This document shows positions 1-9,366 of a DNA stretch of 64,000 bases, piece by piece; positions within the stretch are counted from its first letter, which is position 1; each line of letters opens with the position of its first letter. Under the pieces are notes generated by a model. It saw only the letters and a program-made list of their open reading frames with translations, was not told where the DNA came from and searched no databases. Position numbers and translations under genes: made by a program. The stretch lies in the NCBI GenBank assembly GCA_963575745.1, contig CAUYUJ010015028.1, positions 112,501-176,500 on the forward strand, given 5' to 3'. Source of the DNA: Prorocentrum cordatum (Eukaryota; Sar; Dinophyceae; Prorocentrales; Prorocentraceae).

Positions 1-190
1 AAGGGCGTCACTATCGCGAATTTTCAAAAACGGGCTCGCGTTCAAAGAGAATGGTCGTCGCCATCGGCGTTTGCTGCGTCCGGGCGTCTGTGCCCTGAAG
101 GACGTCACTATCGCGAATTTCCAATCTTGTTCAACGCGATTCGTCGTCGCCATCTGCCCGGGCGCCTGTGTCCTGAAGGGCGCTTAAATT
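1..190. repeat. Two-copy tandem repeat, about 97-bp unit
   Basis: The segment beginning at 1 recurs at 98; both copies carry GTCACTATCGCGAATTT followed by a GTCGTCGCCATC stretch and a GGGCGCCTGTG-like stretch. A partial third start is at 176. No gene is visible here. It lies upstream of the Helitron-like gene and may be part of its 5' flank. Confidence 0.75.
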
Positions 191-299
191 CTTAGCGACC
201 GTCCAGCGCAAAACCAGGCGGTGCGGAAAACAACGCGTTTTCAATTTGATGCGAACGTCCTATTGATTCGCTCGGATCTCACCGCGAGAACGCGACTGC

Positions 300-339
300 G
301 AGACCCCCGTCGTTTTGATACCAAAACGACGGGGGTCTC
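300..339. repeat. Perfect 18-bp hairpin with 4-nt loop
   Basis: Positions 300-317 are the exact reverse complement of 322-339, with loop ATAC. The arm begins GAGACCCCCGTCG. A T-run (AGCTTTTTT) follows. It looks like an intrinsic terminator, but bacterial termination does not apply if this is a dinoflagellate. A small fold-back element or a Helitron end hairpin are the alternatives. Confidence 0.85.
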
Positions 340-976
340 AAGCTTTTTTGGGGTGTCTTATGGCGACGTGAAAAAATATCGCGCGTGCGACTTGCGAATT
401 TATTCTTTTCCATAGAACGTCGTCGATAATCTCGCGCCGACGTGCTGCGCGTAAAAAACTAAGGCTCCCAAACTACACCCAAGCGTGCAAGAGTCTCCTT
501 TGGAGCGACCGGCGCGCGTCGCAGACATTCCGGCGCACTGTGTCCGGCGCTCAGTGTCGGCCGCGCGTCTTTCCAATTGGTCAGTGCCGCGGGCGATCCG
601 CGCGCGTCGCTGAGACTCCTTCGGGGCGACCAGCGCGCGTCGCGGGGGCCCCTGCGCGCCCCGCTCAGAGCCCCCGATGCATCCGGTCGTCGTCGACGGG
701 CCCAGCGCGCTCAAATGTCGCCCGCTGTAGTCTATTTCAGACGTTGGACATCTGGGTTTGCCTCGCGGAATCCTGGCGACTACGATTCCATATCCGTAGA
801 CCTGATGGCCCGAGCAGCAGGCGCCGCCGCGCTCCGTGGCACGCGCCCGACGCGCCCATTGACAGACGACCTCCGCTCGTGGACGGGACCCCTCTCGCGG
901 GGCGATCGCCCCGAGTCGGAGACACTCCAGCTCGCGCGGGTGGCCCCCTGCCCCGCGCCGGGTCAATCCCCCCCGG
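340..976. other. GC-rich stretch upstream of the Helitron-like gene; no gene seen
   Basis: No convincing coding region. It contains direct repeats of a GCGCGCGTCGC-bearing unit; the clearest copy is at 598-643, with a related half-copy near 498-524. The same unit recurs downstream of the transposon at 12088-12133 and 12256-12301. Confidence 0.55.
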
Positions 977-3640
977 ATGCCTCCCAAGGGCAGCGGGACG
1001 AGATGTCGGATCAATGTGGACAAGAATGAGCGAGGCGGAACAGTGACCTTTACAGTGAGATTGCGGACTGCGGGCGAGCCCTCCATCAGAGGCCCGCCGC
1101 GCGAGAATTTCGCCGCGGCCACGGCGGACAAGGTCCGCCTCCTGCGGATGCCGGAGACGGAGCGGCGCGCTGAGCTGCGCCGTCTGCGAGCACAGCACGC
1201 GCAGTGCCCAGGCGATGGCCCCCAGACGCCGCGGCGCCAGCAGGATTGCCCGCCTCGGCGCCGGGTGAGAGGGAAACGAGGGCCGTCGCCGCGCGGTTCC
1301 CCGGCGCCGAGAGGCACCCCGGCATCGGGCCCGAAGCAAGGAGGTCCGCAGACACCGGGCGCCTCGGCCGCGGGCAGGCGCCCCCGGCAGACTCCCGGGA
1401 CTGCTCGCCGCCGGGGCCCGACTCCTCGGACAGCGGGAGGTCGACGGGACGTCGCGGCCGCGACGTTCCGCGACGTTCTGGCCTGGCACAGTGAGCGCGG
1501 CCGCTGGCCACGGCGCCAGCGCCCCGGAAGGGGGCCCGAGGATGACTTGGCGAGGAGGTGGCAGAGGTGGAGGGGGACCAGCAGGCTGCAGCCAGCGGCC
1601 CAGGTCCTGAAGGAGCGCATCGACGCGCTGGTGCAGGCCGGTCGGGAATCGAGGCTGGAGGATGAGCGTGCCGAGGGCGCAGAGCAGGCACTGCGGATGC
1701 TGCACCAGCACTGGCGCGAAGGGAACGACGTCCACGACGAGGACCGTTGGAGGCATCCCGCCCTGCATCGGTCGCGCGGCGGCCAGCACCCATGCCCGGG
1801 CCTCTCGAACCTGTGCAACACCTGCTACCTCAACGCGCCCTTGCAGTGCCTCCGCCACTGCCCCGCCGCGCGCGCCGCGCTCCTGGGGGCGGAGGGCCAG
1901 GGCGAGCCGCTGATTCTGCAGGACGCGGGGTGGGGGAAATCTCCGGCACAGCCCCCGGTTGATTTTTGGGGTTCCTCCCTCCGCAGGGGAGGGGAGACGA
2001 TTGGCGCGTCGACAGGGCGGGGTATGGGAGGCAGTCGGCCTGGGTTTCTCACCCCCTGGCGACCGCCTGCGTGCGCGGGGCGCCGCCGAGCCTGGCGGAG
2101 GGCGACGGCGGCGCCAGCCCGCGTGGGCCGCTGGTCCCCGCGCGCCTTCGTGGACGCGTTCCTCGCGAAGCACTGGGTGGACTTCAAGCTGGGGAGGTAC
2201 GCGGACGCGAGTGAGGCGCTGTCGTTCATCCTGGAAGACGCGCCTGGTCTCGCCAGCCTCTTCCAGACCGGATGCGACGAGGAGGCCATTATGAGGCCCC
2301 CGGCATTCGTGGACGGGGCAGACGACGGTAACGACGCCCTGTCGCCGCAGGACTTCTTCCTCGACGGGGGCGCGCAGCGACTGGACGTGCGAGAGCTGCT
2401 CCGCCGCGGCGCCTCCATGGACGGGCGACTGCGATCGAAGCCCGAGTTGCTGGCGGTCCACGTGCCCCAGAGGTGGGAGCGGGGCGACGGCGCGGCGCTC
2501 TTCCTCGGCGGCTGCGACATCGCGCCCTACTGGGGTGACCTCCCGGAGGTGGCTCTGAGGGCGGGGGAGGAAGACGTCGCGCACCGCCTGCGCGCCTACG
2601 TGCAGTACATCCTGCCCGAGGGATCGGAAGCCGTCCCATCCCACGTCCTGAATGACCCCCAGGGCCACTTCGTGGCTCACTTCGAGGAGGACGGGAGCTG
2701 GCGCACTGCAGACGACCTGGGCGATCGGCCGCACGTGGTCCAGTGGGCGCCTGGCACCGAGCACAAGATACCTTGCATGATCTTCCTTGAGAAGGTGGGC
2801 TCCAGGGCGGCCCGCGCCGAGGCGTGCCCGTGGCCGCCCGGGCCGGTCGTCGACGGCGCGGAGGGCGCGGGCGGCGACGGCGACGGCGACGCGGACGGCG
2901 AGGACAGCCCCGGCCTGGACGGGGAGTGCGACGACGAGGAGGACGGGGCCGGCGACGCTGGCGTGCCGGGCGCGCGGAAGCGGCCCGCGGCGTCCACGAG
3001 GAGCGGCGCCCCTGCCAAGAAGCGCCGCCTCCGAGGGAATCAGAGCGCTGCTGGACGGCAGCAGAGCCGCGCTGGGAGGCAGCAGAGCCGCGCTGGGAGG
3101 CAGCAGCAGCAGAGCCGCGCCGGGAGGCAGCAGAGCCGCGCTGGGAGGCAGCAGCAGCAGAGCCGCGCTGGGAGGCAGCAGCAGCAGAGCCGCGCTGGGA
3201 GGCAGCAGGCCAGGGAGGATCAGAAGCGCGGTTGCAAGCCGGAGGAGGTACTGCGACAGGGGCGGAAGCCGAAGAGCAAGGGCGACAACGCCGACGGATC
3301 CAGACAGGACGCCCAGAACAACGCCGCCGCCCCTGTCCTCCGCAGCAGCAGGGAGGCGAAGAGCTTGCAGACCGCCAGCGAGGAGCGCCGGTTGCGTGGG
3401 GGTCTCTTCCTGCTCCTGCACTTGCTGGAGCCGCTGGTCGCTGCCGATGACCTGCTGAAGCATTACCCTGACTTCTTCGTCTACGCGGGCGACGACTGCA
3501 CCCGCCGGTGGGCGACGTTCCTGCAGGCACCCGGTCGACCCGACAAGTTGGCCGGGAGACTGCGGGAAGCGCTCGGGGTCACGGAGAACGAGATTTCCGA
3601 CGCCAAGCGCCGACTGGAGAGCGGGGAGTGGCACGTGCAC
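977..3640 (+). CDS. Ubiquitin-specific-protease-like domain at the 5' end of the Helitron gene
   Basis: Predicted cysteine deubiquitinase (peptidase family C19). The Cys box reads GLSNLCNTCYLNAPLQCL, with the likely catalytic Cys codon at 1823-1825; the family consensus has Gly where this copy has the first Cys (LGNTCY). The His box reads GHFVAHFEEDGSW, with His at 2666-2668 and Asp-Asp at 2711-2716. Between them, RAFVDAFLAKHW and DASEALSFIL fit the USP fold. About 70 residues coded near 1915-2130 look non-USP and may be an unspliced intron. After the domain come an acidic stretch, a basic KKRRLRG nuclear-localisation-like patch and QQSRAGR repeats. The ATG at 977 is the first in this frame. 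The frame is lost near 3636, where coding appears to continue in another frame toward the zinc finger. Whether this is one polyprotein with Rep is inferred from position and continuity. Confidence 0.75.
3056..3210 (+). repeat. In-frame 21-27 bp minisatellite inside the USP reading frame
   Basis: About seven copies of CAGAGCCGCGCTGGGAGG with variable extra CAG codons. Translated, it alternates QQSRAGR and QQQQSRAGR. Copy lengths differ by multiples of three, so the reading frame is kept, which argues that this part was under coding constraint when it expanded. Confidence 0.85.
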
Positions 3641-4040
3641 CGTCGCGGAGCTCCTGGACGAGCGCCTGGGCTCCGCCCACGGCGCCCCCTCCGTGGCGGC
3701 CGCGGCCCGCCTGGCGGCGAGCGACGCGTCGGCCGCGCTGGGCGACGGCAACCCGCTGAGGGCGCGCCTCGCGGAGGCGTGGCAGCGCAGACCCTGCAAC
3801 CGCGGCCCTCCCCGGCGCGCCGCCATGCCTGCGCGCCTTCGGGATCGCTCTGAGTGGTTCCAGTGCCCCGCGCCTGCGCTGCATTATGCCTGCCGCATGT
3901 GCGAGGCCGAGTTCCCCAACAGGGAGGCGTTCAAGGCGCACCAGGGCAGAGTCCACGGGGGGCAGCGGTGGTACCAGTCGCAGTATGTGGCGCGGTGCGA
4001 GTTGGAGCCCTACCAGCCGTCGCCGACCGAGGAGCGTCAG
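3637..4040 (+). CDS. C2H2 zinc-finger exon of the Helitron gene
   Basis: A different frame from the USP part. It reads from an Ala-rich, probably helical stretch (AELLDERLGSAHGAPSVAAAA) into a C2H2 finger: CRMCEAEF...FKAHQGRVHGGQ, coded near 3890-3960, then RWYQSQY. A finger of this kind ending HGG before an aromatic/basic stretch is typical just upstream of the Rep region in large protist Helitron proteins. The +1 frame change from the USP part near 3636 has no obvious splice signals. The exon ends at CAG 4038-4040, where an intron is inferred. Confidence 0.65.
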
Positions 4041-4167
4041 GCGAGCGGGCGGCGGGGAACTGCGCCCAGCCCTCGGAGACGTGCCCTTAGCGCTGGCGCT
4101 CCCGGCGCCAGCGCTAAGGGCATCGAGAGCGCTGGGGGTCGGGCGGTGCTCCCCGCCATCGCTGCAG
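4041..4167 (+). other. Spliceosomal intron, GC-AG, 127 bp
   Basis: The zinc-finger frame ends in TEERQ (CAG, 4038-4040), and the Rep frame resumes at GTG 4168 as VVARFHISQCC. The intervening segment starts GCGAGC and ends GCTGCAG. Its length (127, not a multiple of 3) accounts exactly for the frame change. GC-AG borders with a G following the acceptor are a known dinoflagellate intron style. It contains an 18-bp perfect hairpin. Confidence 0.7.
4082..4122. repeat. Perfect 18-bp hairpin inside the intron, 5-nt loop
   Basis: 4082-4099 is the exact reverse complement of 4105-4122, loop TCCCG. The arm starts TGCCCTTAGCGCTGGCGC. It sits near the middle of the inferred intron 4041-4167. Confidence 0.9.
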
Positions 4168-7100
4168 GTGGTTGCCAGGTTCCACATTTCCCAGTGCTGC
4201 GCCACCGTCGACCCCGTGGACGAGCCGTTCGTCCCGAAGCGTGAACCGGAGGTGCAGAAGCAGCTGCTCCACGCGGAGATCATCGGCAGGATCGCCGGCA
4301 AGATCGGGCAGGGGGGGCCCGCGGAGGAGATCTCCCTGCAGGCGGCCGGCGCGGCGGAGTCGGCAGCCCGCGCTCAGGCGGCGTGCCGGGCGAGGGAGCC
4401 CCGCGCTTTCCAGGCCTGCGTCTGCTGCGCCATGCAGCAGTGGTCCGAGAACCTCCACTCGGAGTACCTGGTCGGCGACAAGTGCACCATAAAGGACCGG
4501 GCCCAGTTCGCGGACTGCCTGTCGGCCGAGTGGTATCACCAACGATGGCCCCTCATACCGCGCGACGAGCTGATGTCGTCGGCCGTGAACTTTCCCCACG
4601 ACGACTGCGAGGGCTCGCCGACGTCCACGAAGATACTCTTGCACAAGAGGCGCGTGCCGCCCGAGGCGCTCGAAGGGAAGGTGCCGGTGAAAGTCTGCGA
4701 CGATTGCCGGAAAGTCCTGTGGTCTGATCACCCCAAGGTGCCGCTCATGGCGCTGGTGAACGACCTCTGGCTGGGCCGCCACCACCCGCTGCTCAGGAAG
4801 GCCGCTCTCGCGCACCAGTTGCTGCTCGCGCTCGGCCGCGTCGTGTCCACGAAGATCTACCTGTCCAGCAAGGGCGCCGACAAGGCCGTCCGGCAGGAGC
4901 AGCAGTCGTGGAGGCAGAAGTTCTTGCAGTACGCCATGCAGGGCACCGCCATCGTGTTCGGGAACGGGAACGTGGACCACGCGATGCGGAGCTTCCCGCC
5001 GGAGCCCGACATGCTCAGGGACACGTTCGTGGCCGTCTTCGCGGGCGCCGAGGACGACGAGGAGGGCGCCCCCCTGACCGAGGAGCAGAAGCAGGAGAGG
5101 GCCTTGAGAGCCATGAGGGAGGAGGTGGCGCTGCACGTCGACAAGGCGGAGTACGACGCCCAGGCGCGGTTGTTGAAGCAGCACAACTACGTGTACAATG
5201 ACCCGGGCGTGCAGTGCCGATCGGACCTCGTGGACCGGTTCCCCCCGCAGCCGGGCGTGCCCGACTTCATGCTGGCCTGCGCGAAGTATGTCCCCACGGA
5301 CGCGGCGCTGGACGACGTCGCGCAGGCGCAGGGTCCCGCGTCGGCCACCACCGGTGCGCAGGCAGAGATGAGCGCGGCCGCCGAGGACGCGCAGGAGCTG
5401 ACCAAGTGGCTGTCCGTCCTCGAGGACCACATGGACGACGTCAGCGAGCTCACGTCCCTGCCGGCGCTCCAGGGCATGCTCGAGAGGATGGAGAGTCAGG
5501 CGGGTCGCGTGGTGGCCAACGAGCTGATGTCCAGACTCGAGGACCAGGGGGGCGATGATAGGGCGCTGCAGCTGGACGAGATCGGGCGTTGCCGCCTGCG
5601 GGACCTCTGCCAGGAGTTCCACGCGCGCTGTCGGAAGATCTCCCCGGGGGAGGACATGGCGAAGCTGCACTGGCGCGTCCAGGCGCTGGAGACCAACAAC
5701 TGTCAGGCGGAGGAGGGCGCGGGCGACTTGGCGCGATCTGCAGGAGTCGCGGGGACTCCCGCCGAGGACGATCCGCGCTCCTTGCAGGGACCGCCCGGCC
5801 CAGACGGCCAGCGGAAGGCGAGGCTTCGGGTGCCCACTTCGAGGAAGGCGGAGAGCTGGTGGAATCCGAAGTACTGGTCGATTGCCAGGCCCACGGACTT
5901 CTGCTACGGGGACTGCGCCTGGGGCCTCGGCCAGCTCCCCCCGGACGGAGATGAGGACCCGCAGAGGCAGAAGGAGGCTCGGCTCTGCTTCAGCGTGGCG
6001 CACTTCATCAAGAATCTTCTCACGCGGGAGGAGATGGAGTACGATGTGCCTTCGGACGAGGAGAAGTACGTGGCCAGGCCCATCAGTCGTTTCCGGAGCT
6101 GCTGGTACGACGTGCACCTGCTGTGCTCCTTCTGGAGAGTCACGGAGACGACCAACAGCACCTACACCTTCATGAAGACGCCCGGGGCGTTCGGGGCCGC
6201 TCGCGCCTGCGCGGACATCACGCCGGAGATGATCGAGGAGGTGCAGCTCAGGGCGCAGCAGACGGGCGGGAAGGCCACGCTGCACGGCATCCTCAAGGAC
6301 AAGGACACCCCGAACGAGGTGCGCAAGGCCTTCGCAACCCTGGGCCAGGCCACTGCCGGCCAAGTCGGGTCCGACGGACACAGGCGGGAGCTGCGCGGAG
6401 AGGGCGAGGCGCATGCCCTGCGCTTCGGCCCGCCCGTCCAGTTCGTCACCCCGAATCTGGCAGACACCAAGCAGCCCCTGATCCTGATCGTGCAGGGGGA
6501 GGAGTACACCTTCGACAACGACCTGACCGAGGCGGAGCAAGTCACGTTCAGCGAGATGTCGCAGCGCATCACCGCGGACCCCGTGGGCCAGGCCGTGGTG
6601 TTCGAGCTGATGATGAGGCTGTTCTTCGTCCACGTCCTCTGCCTGCGCCCGGAGACCGTCGGGTGGCGGCGAGGAGAAGTCCGAAAGGCTTCGGAGCACT
6701 GGATATCCGACGGCGTGGCGGCCGACCTCATGGGCGCGCCCGCGGTGTTCGGCCCCCTCGCGGCGGCCTTCGGCCCGGTCGAGGCTCAGGGCCGCGGCTC
6801 GCTGCACCCTCACATCCTCATCTGGCTGCTGCAGGGTCAGCTGCGCGTGCTCTTGGACATGCTGCAGCGCGACGAGGCGCGCTTCCAGGGGCGCTTGAAC
6901 CTGTGGATGCGGCAGGTGGTGCAGGCCGTGGTCGCCACTCAGCAGAGCGCCGTGGAGCTGCTGCCCCTGCAGCTGCAGGGGGGCGAGAACAAGTGCGGGG
7001 TCACGGTGCCGCCGCTGCCGTTCGGGCCCAACGAGAAGCGGTGCTTCCGGGCCGACGGGGGCGCGGAGATGGCGACTGCAGAGCAGCTCGGGGACGGAGG

Positions 7101-8805
7101 CGAGACGGAGCCGCAGGAGCTGTGGTTCTACGAGCCCAAGGTAGACGACTACCACAGGGCGATTCGCCCCGATCTGCCGCTGCGCAACAACGGCGGCGAG
7201 ATCGTGGACGACGTTGCGGCCTGGACAGAGCAGAGGGCCGCGGAGAACAAGGGGTACTGGCGGCGGCCGCTCTCCAGCAGCGCCTCCGGCATCTTCCCGA
7301 GGTACCGCGGCGGGGGCACCCTGGCGGAGTCTCTCCCGAGCGAGGAGTGGATTCGCGAGATGTGCCGCGACGTGCGCGAGCTCGTCATCGGCTGCGGCAT
7401 CCACGTCTGCAGCCCTTCTTGCTACAAGTACCATTCCGACAGGGCGCGCGGCTCGCAGATCTGCCGCCGCAACTTCTACAACCTGGTGACATTGTGCACG
7501 TGGACCGAGGGTGAGGACTCCCGAGAGTGCCGACTCCGCACGCGCGGGAAGGCGCTGCGCGGCTGCATCGGCATATTCCGGGAGACGGACTACGGCATGG
7601 CCGGACGCATCGTCACCTTCCAGCTCCACCCCGGGGAGACCTCCACGAAGTACGCGGCACTCGTGGCGGCGCGGTGCAACGTGGACGTGCAGGACATGAG
7701 ACGGGTGCTGCCCCCGCGCCTGTGGATGGATGCGTCGGAGCTGGAACCGCCGGCGAACGAGGAGGACCGCAAGAGCTACAACCATGGCCTCTACCCTCAG
7801 CGCTACGCCGACTTCTCGGTGGGCGCCCGGGAGGACTGGGGATGGTTCCAGCATCTGAACACCACGCCCGCGGAGAAGTGGGACCTCGTCGTAGTCACCG
7901 ACTGGCACGGGATCTACAGGACACTCGCGAACCGCGACAGCCCCGCCGTGGACAGTGGCGACGCTGCGCGCGCCGATCTCCAGCGCGACCTGGAGCGGCA
8001 CGCGCTGGCCACCTTCGTGGACGCCCACTACACGAGCTACTACGTCAACTCGCACACCACGAAGGTGAACCCCAGCATGGACGACGTGCTTTGCAAGCTC
8101 CTCGACGGCGTGCGCCGCCTGAAGAGCCAGTGGGACGACGAGGAGGCGCAGGCCGCGGGCAACGCCGGCGACGAGGCCCAGTCGACAGCCGCAGGAAAGC
8201 GCAAGGAGGATTTCAAGCGCACGCTGCAGGTGCTGGCCCGCTTCGAGACCTGCTTCCGCAGGGCCTCCTGGAAGAGCGGCAGCGAGATGGTTTTCCCCAT
8301 GCTCTTCGGGCACCTCTCCTTCATGACGCACCGTTGCTGGAAGGTGTTCATGCGGAAATCCATCTACCTCGCCGCGGAGTCCTGGCGCAGGCGGTACGGC
8401 CAGGCCGACGCCGCGGAAAGCGCACCCGCCGCCTCGATCACGTACGCGGTCCCCGGCACTGGACAACAGGTCGCGATGCCAGGGTGGCGCGAGGTGCAGC
8501 GCGAGGGCGAGACGGTGTACGTCAGCCCCGACGGCGAGGAGTTCGACACGATCGAGTACGCGCACCAGGCGTTCCAGATCGCGAACGCCAGCGGCAGCTC
8601 GCTGCGCGACGTGACGAAGGCGCTGAACAAGTTGCGGGAAGGCGAGGCCGAAGAGGTGCCCGAGGCACCGGGGCCGACTGTCGAGGGCCTCGCGCAGGGC
8701 AAGTTCAGGGGCGCAGTGCTGAGCCAGCACGACGACTGGATGCACCGCGGAGACCACCCTATTGTCCGAGACATGAGCTTGTACGTCTACAGCATCTGGG
8801 TGTAG
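4168..8805 (+). CDS. Helitron Rep (HUH endonuclease) region
   Basis: About 1,545 residues in one open frame. The N-terminal part has a Cys-rich segment (ACVCCAMQQWSE) and CDDCRKVLW...VNDLWLGRHHPLL, matching the layout of the DUF6570-type domain that precedes Rep in Helitron proteins. The nuclease HUH motif is GRGSLHPHILIWLL (His codons 6805 and 6811). A cysteine cluster CGIHVCSPSCYKYH follows near 7400. The likely nicking tyrosines lie in HYTSYYVNSHTTK (Tyr codons 8029, 8038, 8041). Rep nicks one strand and joins it to the target during rolling-circle transposition. The frame stops at TAG 8803-8805, but coding character continues beyond it in the same frame. Confidence 0.8.
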   Translation: MVARFHISQCCATVDPVDEPFVPKREPEVQKQLLHAEIIGRIAGKIGQGGPAEEISLQAAGAAESAARAQAACRAREPRAFQACVCCAMQQWSENLHSEYLVGDKCTIKDRAQFADCLSAEWYHQRWPLIPRDELMSSAVNFPHDDCEGSPTSTKILLHKRRVPPEALEGKVPVKVCDDCRKVLWSDHPKVPLMALVNDLWLGRHHPLLRKAALAHQLLLALGRVVSTKIYLSSKGADKAVRQEQQSWRQKFLQYAMQGTAIVFGNGNVDHAMRSFPPEPDMLRDTFVAVFAGAEDDEEGAPLTEEQKQERALRAMREEVALHVDKAEYDAQARLLKQHNYVYNDPGVQCRSDLVDRFPPQPGVPDFMLACAKYVPTDAALDDVAQAQGPASATTGAQAEMSAAAEDAQELTKWLSVLEDHMDDVSELTSLPALQGMLERMESQAGRVVANELMSRLEDQGGDDRALQLDEIGRCRLRDLCQEFHARCRKISPGEDMAKLHWRVQALETNNCQAEEGAGDLARSAGVAGTPAEDDPRSLQGPPGPDGQRKARLRVPTSRKAESWWNPKYWSIARPTDFCYGDCAWGLGQLPPDGDEDPQRQKEARLCFSVAHFIKNLLTREEMEYDVPSDEEKYVARPISRFRSCWYDVHLLCSFWRVTETTNSTYTFMKTPGAFGAARACADITPEMIEEVQLRAQQTGGKATLHGILKDKDTPNEVRKAFATLGQATAGQVGSDGHRRELRGEGEAHALRFGPPVQFVTPNLADTKQPLILIVQGEEYTFDNDLTEAEQVTFSEMSQRITADPVGQAVVFELMMRLFFVHVLCLRPETVGWRRGEVRKASEHWISDGVAADLMGAPAVFGPLAAAFGPVEAQGRGSLHPHILIWLLQGQLRVLLDMLQRDEARFQGRLNLWMRQVVQAVVATQQSAVELLPLQLQGGENKCGVTVPPLPFGPNEKRCFRADGGAEMATAEQLGDGGETEPQELWFYEPKVDDYHRAIRPDLPLRNNGGEIVDDVAAWTEQRAAENKGYWRRPLSSSASGIFPRYRGGGTLAESLPSEEWIREMCRDVRELVIGCGIHVCSPSCYKYHSDRARGSQICRRNFYNLVTLCTWTEGEDSRECRLRTRGKALRGCIGIFRETDYGMAGRIVTFQLHPGETSTKYAALVAARCNVDVQDMRRVLPPRLWMDASELEPPANEEDRKSYNHGLYPQRYADFSVGAREDWGWFQHLNTTPAEKWDLVVVTDWHGIYRTLANRDSPAVDSGDAARADLQRDLERHALATFVDAHYTSYYVNSHTTKVNPSMDDVLCKLLDGVRRLKSQWDDEEAQAAGNAGDEAQSTAAGKRKEDFKRTLQVLARFETCFRRASWKSGSEMVFPMLFGHLSFMTHRCWKVFMRKSIYLAAESWRRRYGQADAAESAPAASITYAVPGTGQQVAMPGWREVQREGETVYVSPDGEEFDTIEYAHQAFQIANASGSSLRDVTKALNKLREGEAEEVPEAPGPTVEGLAQGKFRGAVLSQHDDWMHRGDHPIVRDMSLYVYSIWV

Positions 8806-9366
8806 GAACTGCCGCTGCATGCCCTTCCGGCCGGGGAGCTGGATCCCGAGGGCAGCGGGGATCGCACCCTGCACGTCGACATCGCCTTCGACTCCTCCTA
8901 CTCGGCGGCGCGGAACTGGACGCAGAGGCTGGCCGTCGAGCCGCGCGTCCCGAAGGCCGAAGGCTTCCAGTTCGTGAGCGCGGAGTCGAACGTGGAGACG
9001 CACTACCTCATGAAGTCGGTGCTGCTCCGGCCAGTGCACCTGCCGGACGCCGACGGCCCCAACGACACGAAGGAGCTGCGCTACCTCCGCGCGTACGAGC
9101 ACCTGTGCGCGGCGCCGGAGGGCGAGCCGGAGTGGCCGGCGCAGCCGGCGGGGGAGGGCGCGGCGGGCCCGTTCCGGCGCGGCTGGGAGTCGTTCGCCAC
9201 CGCCCAGGAGCAACTGGCGAAGACGGCCCGGGCGAAGTGCCTCAGGAATGACGTCGGGTCGTGGGCGACGCCCAGCATCTGGAACACTGAGGAAGTCGAG
9301 TCCGCGCTGCGCGAGAAGCGCAGCGACCGCCGCGAGGACGTGCAGCCTCCGTGCCAGTGCGCCTAG
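8806..9366 (+). CDS. Linker between Rep and helicase, bounded by two in-frame TAG codons
   Basis: This stays in the Rep frame and is fully open from 8806 to TAG 9364-9366. The translation is rich in ordinary protein sequence (HVDIAFDSSYSAARNW, HYLMKSVLLRPVHLP, RYLRAYEHLCAAPEG). LRPVHLP...LRYLRAYEH resembles the segment preceding the helicase in Helitron proteins. The two TAGs are therefore best read as point mutations in a once continuous gene. Stop-codon readthrough is a less likely alternative. Confidence 0.65.
   Translation, partial: ELPLHALPAGELDPEGSGDRTLHVDIAFDSSYSAARNWTQRLAVEPRVPKAEGFQFVSAESNVETHYLMKSVLLRPVHLPDADGPNDTKELRYLRAYEHLCAAPEGEPEWPAQPAGEGAAGPFRRGWESFATAQEQLAKTARAKCLRNDVGSWATPSIWNTEEVESALREKRSDRREDVQPPCQCA

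Noticed and set aside
300-350. Bacterial rho-independent terminator
   Set aside because: Hairpin plus T-run fits by shape, but introns, LINEs and composition show a eukaryote.
737-3826. 1029-codon open frame on the minus strand
   Set aside because: Antisense shadow of the USP region; Leu/Ala/Pro/Arg-rich with repeat-derived stretches.
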